From the NCBI GenBank assembly GCA_963816435.1, contig CAWFKS010000009.1:310001-374000 (forward strand): 64,000 bases of DNA, written 5' to 3'. Positions within the stretch are counted from its first letter, which is position 1. The number at the start of each line of letters is the position of its first letter. The notes under the pieces are model-generated. The model had not been told where the DNA came from. It did not search any database and saw only the letters and a list, made by a program, of their open reading frames with translations. Shown piece after piece: positions 1 to 9,994 of this stretch. The translations under genes were made by a program, and so were the position numbers. The DNA comes from CAWFKS01 sp963816435 (GTDB taxonomy: Bacteria > Pseudomonadota > Alphaproteobacteria > Rhizobiales > Rhizobiaceae).

Positions 1-1
1 C

Positions 2-301
2 AGCAACATCGCCTCCGACCTCGGCTATACCGGCATGGTGCCCTTCCCCATGGAAGAGGTGGTCGAGACGCACCCTGACATCGTCGTGCTTCGACGCTCG
101 ATGGCCAACGCTCCCTCGCTCGCCGACCAGGTCGAGCAGCACCCCGCCCTGCGCGCCCTGAAGGACAGTCGCATCGGCCCGTTCGTGCCAGCCGGCTCAT
201 GGTCTTGCACCGGCCCATTCGTGCTGGAGGCGGTGAAGGCGCTGCGCCGCCTGCGCGACGAAATCTCCCCCTGCGGCGCGCCGGCCCAGGCGGACGGCTG
301 A
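2..301 (+). CDS. Iron/heme/B12-type ABC transporter substrate-binding protein, C-terminal part
   Basis: This is the last 99 codons of a gene that begins before the window. The reading frame is open from base 2 to the TGA at 299-301. The residues resemble the C-terminal lobe of periplasmic binding proteins of the BtuF/FhuD class (a short stretch around DLGYTGMVPF, then a long alpha-helical tail). The main support is context: it is followed one base later by a FecCD permease, then a matching ATPase and TonB, the usual order for an importer fed by a TonB-dependent outer-membrane receptor. The substrate (heme, siderophore or cobalamin) cannot be decided from this fragment. Confidence 0.7.
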   Translation, partial: SNIASDLGYTGMVPFPMEEVVETHPDIVVLRRSMANAPSLADQVEQHPALRALKDSRIGPFVPAGSWSCTGPFVLEAVKALRRLRDEISPCGAPAQADG

Positions 302-302
302 G

Positions 303-1292
303 ATGAGCCCCGTCCGCCTCAACCTCCTGCTTGCGCTGCTCGCGGCGGCGCTGTTCGTGCTGTCGCTGGCCGTCGGCCCGGCCGATCTGAGCCTTGGCGA
401 CAGCGTGCACGGCCTGTTCGCCGGCGGCGACGAGGCGGCGGTCATCATCATGCGCGAGATCAGGCTGCCGCGCGCCATCCTGGCGCTCGCGATCGGCTTC
501 AGCCTCGGCATCTCTGGTGCCGTGCTGCAGGGTTTTCTGCGCAATCCACTGGCCGAACCGGGCATCATCGGCATTTCCGGCATGGCCGCTTTCGGCGCAG
601 TGTCGATGTTCTACTCGGGGCTGGCCGGCGCATCGCTCTACGCCCTGCCGGCCGGCGCGCTGACGGGCGCGGTGGTGGCGGTGCTGGTCCTGCTGGCGAT
701 CGCGGCGCGCCACGGCTCGACCCTGACGCTGATACTGTCGGGCGTCGCTCTCACCAGCCTCTCCGGCGCGCTGACCTCGCTGGCGCTCAACCTGTCGCCC
801 AACCCGTTCGCCAGCTACGAGATCATCTTCTGGATGCTCGGCTCGGTGAAGGACCGCTCGATGAGCCACGTCGCGCTCGCCCTGCCGCTGATGGCCGCAG
901 GCTGGGCGATACTCTGGCAGGCGAGCCGAGCCCTGGACGCGCTGTCGCTGGGCGAGGAAAGTGCTGCAAGCCTCGGCATAAATCTTTCCCGTGCAAGGGT
1001 TCTGGTGGTGCTCGGCGTGGCGCTGTGCGTCGGGGCCGGCACGGCGGTCGCCGGCGCGATCGGCTTCGTCGGGCTCGTCGTACCGCATCTGGTCCGCCCA
1101 CTCACCGACCGCATGCCGTCGAGCCTGCTCCTGCCATCGGGCCTCGGAGGCGGCGCACTGCTTCTGGCAGCCGATGTCGCGGTGCGCGTTGTCGTGCCCG
1201 GCAAGGAGCTGAATGTCGGCGTGCTGACCGCGCTGATCGGCGCGCCCTTCTTCCTGTGGCTGATCATGCGGTCGCGGCGGGAGATGTTCTGA
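303..1292 (+). CDS. FecCD-family ABC transporter permease
   Basis: A 329-residue polytopic inner-membrane permease that would form the channel for an iron-siderophore, heme or cobalamin importer. Many hydrophobic segments span the chain, and the FecCD hallmark NPLAEPGIIGISG lies near residue 80. The length is normal for the family. The ATG follows the TGA of the upstream gene by one base, with no strong ribosome-binding site, so translational coupling is likely. Its own TGA overlaps the next ATG by one base (1290-1294). Substrate unassigned. Confidence 0.9.
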   Translation: MSPVRLNLLLALLAAALFVLSLAVGPADLSLGDSVHGLFAGGDEAAVIIMREIRLPRAILALAIGFSLGISGAVLQGFLRNPLAEPGIIGISGMAAFGAVSMFYSGLAGASLYALPAGALTGAVVAVLVLLAIAARHGSTLTLILSGVALTSLSGALTSLALNLSPNPFASYEIIFWMLGSVKDRSMSHVALALPLMAAGWAILWQASRALDALSLGEESAASLGINLSRARVLVVLGVALCVGAGTAVAGAIGFVGLVVPHLVRPLTDRMPSSLLLPSGLGGGALLLAADVAVRVVVPGKELNVGVLTALIGAPFFLWLIMRSRREMF

Positions 1293-2071
1293 TGCGTCTT
1301 TCGGCCGAAAACGTCTCGGTGACCCTCGGCGGCCGCCCCGTCGTCAGGAATGTCGACTTGCGGCTGGAGCCCGGTGAAATCCTCGGCCTGCTCGGTCCCA
1401 ACGGCGCCGGCAAGTCGACGCTGATCCGCGCACTCACCGGCCATTTGCCGTTCGAGGGAAGCGTGCGGCTCGACGGGCGCGATCTCGCAGTCCTTTCGCA
1501 CAACGAACGCGCGCGGCTGATCGCCTACCTGCCGCAGGCCCGCACCATCGGCTGGTCGCTCACGGTCGAAAACCTCGTCGGTCTCGGCCGCCTGCCGTGG
1601 CGGGGCTTCGGCGGCCGCCCGACGGCGAAGGACGCCGAGATCTGCGCCGACGCCATGGCGCTTATGGACGTCGCCGGCCTCGCGGCGCGCCCCGCCACGG
1701 AATTGTCGGGCGGCGAGCAGGCGCGCGTTCTCACCGCCCGCGCAGTCGCGCAGGACACGCCCGTCCTGCTGGCCGACGAGCCTGCATCCGGCCTCGACCC
1801 GGCGCACCAGATCACCATGATGAAGGCGCTGCGCAAGCTCGCCGGGCGCGACCGCGCCATTCTCGTATCGCTTCACGATCTGACGCTTGCCGCCCGCTGG
1901 TGCGACCGCATCGTCATGCTGAAAGAGGGACGCGTTGCCGTCGAGGGAAAGCCGGAAACGGTGATGACCGCGGAGTGGCTGAAGGACGTGTTCGGCGTCG
2001 CCGCCCGCATCGAGCACGATTCGGACGGGCTGATCCTCGCTCCGATCGGGCTGGTGGAGGACGCGCCGTGA
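1292..2071 (+). CDS. ABC transporter ATP-binding protein (FecE/HmuV/BtuD type)
   Basis: A 259-residue cytoplasmic ATPase that powers the adjacent FecCD permease. Visible motifs are Walker A GPNGAGKST at about residues 35-43, signature LSGGEQARV at 138-146, Walker B VLLADEP at 158-164 and the switch histidine in VSLHD near 195. The open frame extends upstream into the permease gene, but the ATG at 1292 is chosen because it overlaps the permease stop and yields a family-length protein starting just before the first strand. The gene ends in a GTGA overlap with tonB. Confidence 0.93.
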   Translation: MRLSAENVSVTLGGRPVVRNVDLRLEPGEILGLLGPNGAGKSTLIRALTGHLPFEGSVRLDGRDLAVLSHNERARLIAYLPQARTIGWSLTVENLVGLGRLPWRGFGGRPTAKDAEICADAMALMDVAGLAARPATELSGGEQARVLTARAVAQDTPVLLADEPASGLDPAHQITMMKALRKLAGRDRAILVSLHDLTLAARWCDRIVMLKEGRVAVEGKPETVMTAEWLKDVFGVAARIEHDSDGLILAPIGLVEDAP

Positions 2072-3546
2072 ACCCGCGTCCGGACGCCGCCATTTTCCTG
2101 ACCGCCGATCTTCCAGCGGGTCTTGCGGCTGGCCGCGACGTCACGGACTCGGCGGCGCCGCCGGTCGAGGCTCCGGCCCCGGAGGACATGTCGGCGGCTG
2201 CGCCCGAACTCGATTTCGTGCCGGCGGCACCCGTGGATGGCGGAAAAGCACCGTCGCGCCGCCGCGCCGTCTGGATCGCGGTGCTCGTATCGGCCGCGCT
2301 GCATGCGGCAGCCTTCGCCTTCGTCGCCGAAACGCTGAAGCGCGAGGGCGTCGAGGCGGCCACGGACGCCGTCTCGGTCGAGATCGTGCTCGACGGTCCG
2401 CTGCTGCACCCGGCGCAGCCGCTGGCGGGGACGGACTTCGACAGCGCGGAGGCCGCGGTCTCCGAACCCGTCGCCGCCGAAGCACAGATCATGACCGCCT
2501 CGAACGACGCCGTGCGGCAGAAGCCGAGCACGGCCGAACGGCTGGCGCCAACGAGCGACAACGCGGCCCTATTGCCGAGCAACACGACTGATGCGCTGAA
2601 GCCCGTGACCGACACCGCCGCCGTTGCACCGGCGGCAGAGGCAAGGCCGGCGAAGGTCGAAGAGCATGCGGTCGCGCTGGAGAGCACGGCCAACGACGCG
2701 CCAACTGCCCGGAAGCCTGCCGACGAACCCGTCGCTCGCGCCGCACCGGATCGACAGTCTCCCACGGACGCCGCGCCTGAAGCGGCAGCTCCGGTCAGCG
2801 ACACCGCCCGAGCCGCGCCCCAGGCGGACAACGGGGCAGAACCTGTCCTGTCGGCGCCGGTTCAATCCGAGGTGGCTGCACCCGTCGAGCCGCAGAAAGC
2901 CGAGGCCTCCGCCGACGTTGCGCCAGCCGAATCCGCTTCTCCGCTGGCGTCGGCGCCCGCGCCAACTGCCGCCACCGTCGCTGACGCCGACACCGTCTCG
3001 GGCGTGGAGGTGTCCGACGTCGCCGAAGATGAGGCCGGCCCTGCCCTGCCCCGGACCGACGCACCATTGCCGACGCCGCGCCCCTCCGATCAGCCGCCGG
3101 CGACCGTGGCCGCGAGGCCGGAGCCAAAATCGGCGCACGGCCGCCCCCCGAAGCCGGCCCAGGCCGGCTCCCCCGCTCGGGACTCTCGGACGCAGACGAA
3201 CCGAAAGCCGGCTCAACCGCCGAGCGCCGCTTCGGCCGCCGGCCGGCAGGGCGGCGCGACCGCCGGCGAGAAGGCGAGCTACGCGCGCAAGCTGCTCGCC
3301 CACGTCCAGCGGCACAAGCGCTACCCACCGGGCACCGATCGTCTTTCAGGCGCCACCAAGCTGGCGATCACCATCGACCGAGGGGGAGGCTTCGCCGGCG
3401 CGCGGGTGCTATCGGGCTCCGGACATGCCGTGCTCGATCAGGCGGCACTCGCCGTCGCCCGCAACGCCGCGCCCTACCCGAAGCCGCCCGAAGGCGTCGG
3501 CGGCGCAACCTTCACCTTCGCGGTGACGCTGCGCTACCGGCGCTGA
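2068..3546 (+). CDS. tonB: Energy transducer TonB
   Basis: A 492-residue TonB protein that would couple the proton-motive force, through ExbB/ExbD encoded elsewhere, to outer-membrane receptors. A GTG start at 2068 overlaps the stop of the ATPase gene (GTGA). The N-terminal cytoplasmic part is about 65 residues, longer than usual. A single membrane helix at about 67-87 contains the Ser-x3-His pattern (S75, H79) typical of TonB. A long Ala/Pro/Glu-rich periplasmic linker runs to about residue 400, followed by a C-terminal TonB domain with the KRYPP motif and a terminal beta strand ending TLRYRR. It is the last gene of this unit and converges on tamB. Confidence 0.88.
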   Translation: MNPRPDAAIFLTADLPAGLAAGRDVTDSAAPPVEAPAPEDMSAAAPELDFVPAAPVDGGKAPSRRRAVWIAVLVSAALHAAAFAFVAETLKREGVEAATDAVSVEIVLDGPLLHPAQPLAGTDFDSAEAAVSEPVAAEAQIMTASNDAVRQKPSTAERLAPTSDNAALLPSNTTDALKPVTDTAAVAPAAEARPAKVEEHAVALESTANDAPTARKPADEPVARAAPDRQSPTDAAPEAAAPVSDTARAAPQADNGAEPVLSAPVQSEVAAPVEPQKAEASADVAPAESASPLASAPAPTAATVADADTVSGVEVSDVAEDEAGPALPRTDAPLPTPRPSDQPPATVAARPEPKSAHGRPPKPAQAGSPARDSRTQTNRKPAQPPSAASAAGRQGGATAGEKASYARKLLAHVQRHKRYPPGTDRLSGATKLAITIDRGGGFAGARVLSGSGHAVLDQAALAVARNAAPYPKPPEGVGGATFTFAVTLRYRR

Positions 3547-3621
3547 GCGGCGGGACGCGAAGGCGATTCGAAATCAGCGGCTTACGCTGCCGACGTGAAT
3601 CGCCGCGTCAGCTCGCCGGCC

Positions 3622-6600
3622 TCAGTATTCCTTTTCGTAGAAGATGCCGCCCTTGGTCTCGCCGCTCTCGCTCGCTTCGCCGCGCAGCTTGATGCCCTTG
3701 CCGACGTCGAGGTCGATCGTCGCCTTGCCGGAGCCGGCGCTGGAGCCCTTCTCGATGCTGAGATAGGTCTTGTCGTTGAGATACTTGCCGACCGCCACGG
3801 AGGTATCGCCGGTCTTGTCGTCCTGCTTGACGTCGATGTCGTCGACACCGGTCGCCGCACGCAGCTTGTCGAGCAGCGAGGTCGATCCGCCGACGCCCGC
3901 AAGGGAGGCCGCGGCCGAGGCCAGCTGCGCGATCTGCAGAGGCGACAGGTTCGACATCGCCTTGCCGAACACCAGCCGCGCCATGATCTCGTCTTCCGGC
4001 AGCGCCGGCGAGGAAGAGAAGGCGAAGGCCGGATCGTTGGCCGGGCCGGTTACCTTCACGGTCACTGTCGCATCCGAGATCGAGGAGTCGGCCGACAGGT
4101 CCAGATAGGGCACCAGCGAGCCGGCGAAGCTGATGGAGCCGCTTTTGAATTCAAGCCGCCGGCCGAGGATTTCCAGACGCCCGCGGCGCAGCGTGAACTG
4201 CCCCACCGCCTGCGGCGAACTGGCCGGGCCGGTGAGCTTGAGATCGCCGCCGAGTTCGACGTTGAGGCCGCGGCCCTGTACGAAGATCTGCTGTGGCGCG
4301 TTGACCTGCACGTCGAGGTCGAGCCCGCCGGCCCCGTTGCCGGAGTTCGCCGGCCGCAGCGCCTCGTCCTGCGAGGTGACGGCCGCCGAGGCGTTGCGGT
4401 GCTTGACGTCGAGCTGGGCCAGCGACGGCGGCAGGCTCTCCGGAATGGTCACCACCGTCTTGCCGAGATTGATCGTGCCGGCAATCTTCGGCGTGCCGCT
4501 GAGCGAACCCGTCACCTTGAGGCTGCCGTCGAGATTTGCGGTGACCAGCCGGCCGTCCGTATATCGCCCATTGTCGAGGCTGACCGACAGGTCGGCCGGA
4601 AATCCCTTCGCCGCGTCGATGCCGACGGTTCCCGACGCCTTCAGCGTACCGCCGGACGACAGCGAACCGTTGAGCTGTTCGATCGTGGCGACGTTGTTGG
4701 CGATCGAGACGCGCATCGAGACATCGTTGACCGCCAGGCCTGAGCCGGCGTCGACGAAGCGCGCGCCAGACGAACTGAGGCTGCCGCCGATCACCGGGCT
4801 CGAGATCGTGCCACCGACGCTCAGGCTGACATCGGCCGTGCCACTCAGCGAAAAGCCCTGGGCTGCCAGTCGTTGGGCAAGGAAATCGAACGGCACCTTG
4901 CCGGAAAAGCTCAGATCCAGCGCCTTGGAACCGGAAATGGCGACGGTGCCGCCGCCCTGCATTCCGAGCCCGCCGGAGCCGACATTCGCCTGGAAGCGGA
5001 GGGTGCCGTCGGCGAAGCTGCCGTTGGCCGAAACAGTCATCGCGCCGAAGCCCGCCGAGATCGTCTGGCTGGTCTGTCCGCCCTCAAGCCTGGCGTCGAA
5101 GGTCACCTTCGGGTCCGACGCCTTGCCGGTGATCTTCGCCGTCCCGGAGATCGTGCCCGAGGCGCCGAGGCCCGGCACGAAGCTGTTTGCCGCAGCCGCG
5201 GGCAGCGAGGCGAGGTTGACCTGCAGGTCGAGCGTCTGCCCGGCGGTGCCGGAGACGCTGGCGCGGCCGCCCGCTGCCTTCACGGCAAAGTCGTTCAGCT
5301 TCACCTGACCGCCGGCAATGACGACTGTGGAGGGATCGGCGAGCGCCACCGCGATGCTCGCGACCGTGGCGTTGGCCTTCTTGAGCTCGATCGTCACGTT
5401 GCCGTCGGCGAATTTCACGCGGCCCTGCGCGTCGGCCGGAATGCCTGCCGCCGTCGCGTTGCCGGAGAACGCGGTCCATTCGCCGTCGCGCGACAGTTTC
5501 AGGTCGACGCCGCTGACGACCGTGGTGCCCGACACGATGGTCTTGGCGCTGACGGTGCCGGCGACCACCGGGTCGTTCAGGTAGTCGGTGACCTTGGCGT
5601 TGACGGCAATGTCGTCGCCCTGGATGTCGCCGCGCGCGAAACTGTCGACCGTGGCGTCGATCGACACCGTCGCACCGCCGGCATCGTTGGTGAAAACGAT
5701 GGTGCCCGTGGCTGCCCCCTTCACCTGCTGCAGCGCCAAGGCCGCCAGCGGCTCGAGGCGCGGCAGGTCGAGCTTCACGGTGCCCGACGGCACGAAATTG
5801 TCGTCGAGCACCAGGTCGCCCGAAACCTTGTCGGGGCCGAGCGAAAGCGCCAGGTCGCTGATCTCGCGCTTGCCATCGGTGGTCTTCAGCGTCGCGCCGC
5901 CCGAAAGCTCCTCGCCTTCCACCGTGCCGGAGATGTTCACCTCCGCCGCCGGGTTGTCGAGGTCGGCGCGGCCCTTTGCGGTCAGCTTCAGGTTCTCGAT
6001 CGCCCGGCCGGCGGTTTCCAGCCTGTCACTGGTGACGCTGGCAGACAGGTCGGGTCCCGACAGCGGCCCGCTGGCCGACAGCGTGAACTGCGCGGAACCC
6101 GAAGCCTGCGGCGCCAGCACGCCGACATCGGCGAGCGCGCCCTCGAGATCGGCGGTGAGGGTCTCCTCGGCCATCTTGGCGCTGCCCGACGCCGTGAGAC
6201 CGCCCGACGAAAGCTGCAGGTCCGAAACCGCGATTGCGCCTTCCGCGCCGCGGGTCAGCTTGCCGGAAACGCTGACGTTCTTGCCGAGCGGCTTGCGGGC
6301 AGCCGCCGGCAGCACGCCCGCCAGGAACTCGCCCTTCAGCGCAACGTCGAGCGAACCGTCGGCGCGCGAATACGCACCCGTCGCCGTCAGCGTGGTGGCG
6401 TCGGTCTTCACGGACGAATCGGAAATGGTCACCTGGTCCTGGCCAAGCGTGCCCGAGACCGAAGCCTGCAGCGAGCCGGCTAGAAGGCCCGCAACGATCT
6501 TGTCGGCGCTCCCGGCGGAGTCGGCCGTCACGGTCGCGCTGAAAGCGCCGGTGCGGGAAACGACGTCGAATTCGTCGGAATGCAGCTTGGCGGTGACGTT

Positions 6601-7779
6601 CTCGGCGCTGAACTGGTCGGCCCGTATGGAAGCCAGCTTCGCCGTAGCGTCCACCGCCGGCGTCCTGCCTGCGCCGAAGGCCCGTGCGGTCGCCTCCTGC
6701 AGCTTCAGCGTCACTCCGCCGAAAGATAACTGCACGGGGCCGCCCTTGGCGCTCGCCTGCAGTGCAAAATCACTGGCGTCGCCCGGGTCGATCTCGCCGC
6801 TTGCCGTGGCGTGGACCGCATCTGAGTCGAGCCGCGCCTTTTCGATCGCGATACCGCCATTGTCGGCGAGCGTGCCCGCGAATTCGAACTCCGTCGAGCC
6901 GGCGGCCAGCGGCCGCAGTCCCTCGGGCAGGAAGGCGTCGAACTCGCCGGAGCCGCTCGCCTCGATGCGGCTGCCGGAATCGGTCGCCTTCCTGTGCGCC
7001 GAGACGCGGGTGACGACCGAACCGTCGAGCGCCAGCGTCCCCTTTCCCTGCCAGTCGCTCAGCGGGCCGCTGCCCTGGACCTCGATGTCGACGGCAGGTG
7101 CGCCCTCGATGTTCAACAGGTTGGCGATGACGCCACCCGCCGGCTCCGAGCCGGAAAGCTTCACGTCGAGCCGGTTTTCCTGCGGCAGGTAGCTGATATC
7201 GGCGTCGAGCTGGCCCTTCTGGCCGTCGGCGCGCGCCAGCTTCATGGCGCTCTGCACCGAAAGCGGCGCCCGCTCGACATGCAGCGATCCATTGGCCGAA
7301 ATCTTGGCGATCTCGCCCGCCAGCTGGTCGTCGAGCAGGATGGCGGGCAGGTCGATGCGGTCGATCTCGATCGACACCGGCAGCCCGCCCGAGCCGCTGC
7401 TGGTCGTGTTGGTCGTCTCGCCGCTCTCGGGCAGGCGCGCCAGCTCGATCCGGTCGGCGCTGACATGGTCGGCCTTCACCGTGCGCGACAGCAGCGCCAT
7501 CGGCGACCAGTCGGCGGTGAGGTCGTGGACGGCCAGCCACGGCCCCTTCGGGTCCGCGATAACCAGCCTGTCGACCGCCAGGTGTCCGGACCAGATGCCC
7601 GAAAGGCCGGAGATCGTGATCTGCTGCTGCGGGGTGGAGGCGATGTCGGAGATCAGCGCCGCGAGGTTGTCGCGCCCGCGCGACGTCAGCGTCAGCACCG
7701 CTACCGCGCCTATGGCGAGCGCCAGCACGACCACGAGCACGTAGCCGAGATATCTCAGCGCCCTTTTCAGAAAAACCAT
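3622..7779 (-). CDS. tamB: Translocation and assembly module protein TamB (DUF490)
   Basis: A 1385-residue inner-membrane-anchored periplasm-spanning protein that partners TamA in outer-membrane protein insertion and, in current models, lipid transport. The sequence shows an N-terminal membrane anchor at about residues 11-31. A very long, low-cysteine region of repeating beta strands rich in Gly, Ser, Asp and Lys follows (the beta-taco fold), and then a conserved C-terminal TamB domain with FGKAMSNLSPLQIAQLAS. The chain ends in FYEKEY, a beta-signal-like terminus. It lies 12 bases downstream of tamA on the same strand. The length is normal for alphaproteobacterial TamB. Confidence 0.93.
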   Translation of the reverse strand: MVFLKRALRYLGYVLVVVLALAIGAVAVLTLTSRGRDNLAALISDIASTPQQQITISGLSGIWSGHLAVDRLVIADPKGPWLAVHDLTADWSPMALLSRTVKADHVSADRIELARLPESGETTNTTSSGSGGLPVSIEIDRIDLPAILLDDQLAGEIAKISANGSLHVERAPLSVQSAMKLARADGQKGQLDADISYLPQENRLDVKLSGSEPAGGVIANLLNIEGAPAVDIEVQGSGPLSDWQGKGTLALDGSVVTRVSAHRKATDSGSRIEASGSGEFDAFLPEGLRPLAAGSTEFEFAGTLADNGGIAIEKARLDSDAVHATASGEIDPGDASDFALQASAKGGPVQLSFGGVTLKLQEATARAFGAGRTPAVDATAKLASIRADQFSAENVTAKLHSDEFDVVSRTGAFSATVTADSAGSADKIVAGLLAGSLQASVSGTLGQDQVTISDSSVKTDATTLTATGAYSRADGSLDVALKGEFLAGVLPAAARKPLGKNVSVSGKLTRGAEGAIAVSDLQLSSGGLTASGSAKMAEETLTADLEGALADVGVLAPQASGSAQFTLSASGPLSGPDLSASVTSDRLETAGRAIENLKLTAKGRADLDNPAAEVNISGTVEGEELSGGATLKTTDGKREISDLALSLGPDKVSGDLVLDDNFVPSGTVKLDLPRLEPLAALALQQVKGAATGTIVFTNDAGGATVSIDATVDSFARGDIQGDDIAVNAKVTDYLNDPVVAGTVSAKTIVSGTTVVSGVDLKLSRDGEWTAFSGNATAAGIPADAQGRVKFADGNVTIELKKANATVASIAVALADPSTVVIAGGQVKLNDFAVKAAGGRASVSGTAGQTLDLQVNLASLPAAAANSFVPGLGASGTISGTAKITGKASDPKVTFDARLEGGQTSQTISAGFGAMTVSANGSFADGTLRFQANVGSGGLGMQGGGTVAISGSKALDLSFSGKVPFDFLAQRLAAQGFSLSGTADVSLSVGGTISSPVIGGSLSSSGARFVDAGSGLAVNDVSMRVSIANNVATIEQLNGSLSSGGTLKASGTVGIDAAKGFPADLSVSLDNGRYTDGRLVTANLDGSLKVTGSLSGTPKIAGTINLGKTVVTIPESLPPSLAQLDVKHRNASAAVTSQDEALRPANSGNGAGGLDLDVQVNAPQQIFVQGRGLNVELGGDLKLTGPASSPQAVGQFTLRRGRLEILGRRLEFKSGSISFAGSLVPYLDLSADSSISDATVTVKVTGPANDPAFAFSSSPALPEDEIMARLVFGKAMSNLSPLQIAQLASAAASLAGVGGSTSLLDKLRAATGVDDIDVKQDDKTGDTSVAVGKYLNDKTYLSIEKGSSAGSGKATIDLDVGKGIKLRGEASESGETKGGIFYEKEY

Positions 7780-7791
7780 CGCTGTTACCGG

Positions 7792-9724
7792 TCAGAAGGC
7801 CTGGCCGATACCGGCATAGATTCCGAAGGTGGGCTCGCCCGGCCGCCGGTTGAGGGGAACGCCGACGTCGATCCGCAGCGGACCGAAGCCCGTCAGGTAA
7901 CGCAGTCCCAGCCCGGCGCCGACGCGGATGTCGGAAAAATCGGGCACGCTGTCCGTCGACACCGTGCCGGCGTCCACGAAGGGAACGATCCCGAGCTTGT
8001 CCGTTACCGCGATGCGCATTTCCAATGATGCCTCCGCAAATGACCGGCCGCCAAGCGGCTTTCCGGTCGCCGGATCGCGCGGCCCCACACCCTGGTAGGC
8101 ATAGCCTCGCACAGAACCGCCGCCGCCTGAGTAGAAACGCCTGTCGGCCGGAATGGCTGCAAGCGGCGCCCCCAGAATGGAGCCAGCCGCCACACGACCT
8201 GCCAGCACGAACTTGTCCTCCTCGTCGAAGGACTGGTACGCGGACGCCTCGCCGTTCAGCTTGACGAATGTCGCGCCGGTGAACAGATCGTACGTCGGCT
8301 CGACATGTGCAAGGACCCTGAAGCCTTTCGTCGGGTTGAGCCGGTTGTCACGGCCGTCATAGACATATTCCAGAGGAATGCTGACCAGAAGATGGCGGTC
8401 GGTGGAAGCCGTCGTCATCAGCGGATCGTTGGTAATGCGCGACCATTCGATGCGCACCTCGCCCGATACTGTCTGCTTCCGGTCGAGGTCGCGCGTGATG
8501 CCGGCGCGTGCGTCGACGGAGAAGCGGTCATAGGCGTCGGTGTGCTCGGAAATGGCGTCGATGCTGGAGACGAACTTCGAGGCCGGTCCCAGCACGCCCG
8601 GCTTCTGGAACATGACGCCGGCATTGTAATTGAGCTTGCCGAAATCGGTGGTCTCGCCGAGCCGGCTGATCGAGCCGTGGATGCGCAGCTTCTCTGCATG
8701 CCCGAACAGGTTGCGGTGGCCCCAGTAGCCCTCGATGCCGCCGCCCTCGGTGCTGGAATAGGTCGCGCCGACGCCGAAATAGCGGTGCTTGCGCTCGCTC
8801 ACCTCGATCATCATCGGCAGCGAGCCGTCTCCGTTGAGGCTTTCGCCCTCCGTGATCGTGACGGAGTTGAAGACATCGAGCCCGACGAGGCGCTCGCGTG
8901 CGTCGTCCAGATCCTTCGGGTCGTAGGTTTCGCCGGGTTTCAGCCCCGCCATGTAGGCGATGAAGTCGCTGTCGACGTTTTCGGCGCCCTTGACCGTCGT
9001 CTGCCCGTAAGGCGCCACGGGCCCCGCGCTCAAGCGTCAGCGTGACGTCGAGCCGCAGCGTGTCGTGGTCGGCCACCACGTCGCGCGAATCGACCTTCGC
9101 CAGCGGCCGCCCCTCCTCCCTGAGCGCGCGAACCATCTCGCGCTGTGCCTTCAGGATCAGCGTCGAATCCGCCTTGGCGCCGGGGACGAGGCCGTATTCG
9201 GCAGGCGCCAGGTTGGCGGCGTCGCCTTTCAGGTGGATCTCGCCCAGCGTGAACACCGGTCCCGGCGTCACCTTCACCGAGACGGGAACCGGCCCGTTGC
9301 CGAAATCGGCGTCCGGCGGAATGTCGTCGAGCGGCCTGCCGGCGATCTCGATGTCGACCAGTCCCTCGTAGCGCGCATTGGCGTAGAGCGCGGCAACCAG
9401 AAGCTCGCGCTCGTTTCGCGCCTTTGCCAGGAGGCCGAGCGAGCCGGAGACCGGCCGGTCCTTGTCGGCGAGCAGCGTCGAGGCGTCCTTCAACGCGTTC
9501 GCCAGCTCGCTGTCGGCCCCGTCGGTGTCGAGCGTGACGTCGTAGTTCAGCGGGTCGACGACGTCCGCTTCCTTCTTCTCTCCCCAGAGATGCACGCCGA
9601 ACAGGTCGAAGGCCTTCGCGCCGGCCGGCATCGTCGCGACCAGCGCGCACGCCACCGCCACGGAGGCCGCCCCCTGCCAGGCCTTTCGTTTCATTCCACT
9701 TTTTGGTGCGCTGGAAAACTTCAT
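7792..9724 (-). CDS. tamA: Outer-membrane assembly factor TamA (Omp85 family), single frameshift
   Basis: An outer-membrane barrel protein with periplasmic POTRA domains that works with TamB. The N-terminal frame (start 9724, alternative start 9694) has a signal peptide ending about AGAKA, then POTRA-type sequence (LFGVHLWGEKK onward). Near base 9030 the frame changes, and the rest (GPVAPYGQTTVKGAENVDSD) continues through the last POTRA and the 16-strand barrel to the terminal Phe in GIYAGIGQAF, the expected BAM signal. Deleting one G/C in the GGGGCCC run near 9025 restores a single 643-residue protein of normal length. I read this as a sequence error, though a true mutation is not excluded. 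Confidence 0.85.
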
Positions 9725-9994
9725 CAAACCAACGTAGCGCCGAATCCTAAAATTGGAATAAAGCCCAAGGGCGCCCGCAAAGCGGCCACAATCGGAAGCT
9801 CCACTTTCCCCAGGGGGAACGCAGCGCCTGACATCGCGTGCCGGGCTGCATCCCGGGAAAACCGGCTTCGACTTAGCACGTGGAGGCCGCAGCACAAATC
9901 GAAGCATCCAGCCGCCGCCGCGCCGCCGCATTGACACGGCCAGCCGGGACGCGAAGATGCGATCGGGGACGCAAGCTGCGTTTGGAGGATTTTC
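9725..9994. other. Divergent spacer between tamA and the alpha-2-macroglobulin gene
   Basis: This 270-base stretch has no supportable gene. It must hold the tamAB promoter on one strand and the promoter for the alpha-2-macroglobulin gene on the other. A TTGACA at 9931-9936 could be a -35 box for the + gene, but no good -10 box stands 17-18 bases later. A strong ribosome-binding site (GGAGG) sits just before the ATG at 9995. Confidence 0.5.

Noticed and set aside
3595..8028. Several long plus-strand open frames opposite tamB and tamA
   Set aside because: They are antisense shadows in GC-rich DNA, with low-complexity translations and no ribosome-binding sites. TamB and TamA are unmistakable on the minus strand.
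9816..9840. GGAAC-N16-CGTG as an EcfG promoter for the alpha-2-macroglobulin gene
   Set aside because: The -10 part has a mismatch at the last T, and the site is about 155 bases from the start codon. It could be chance.
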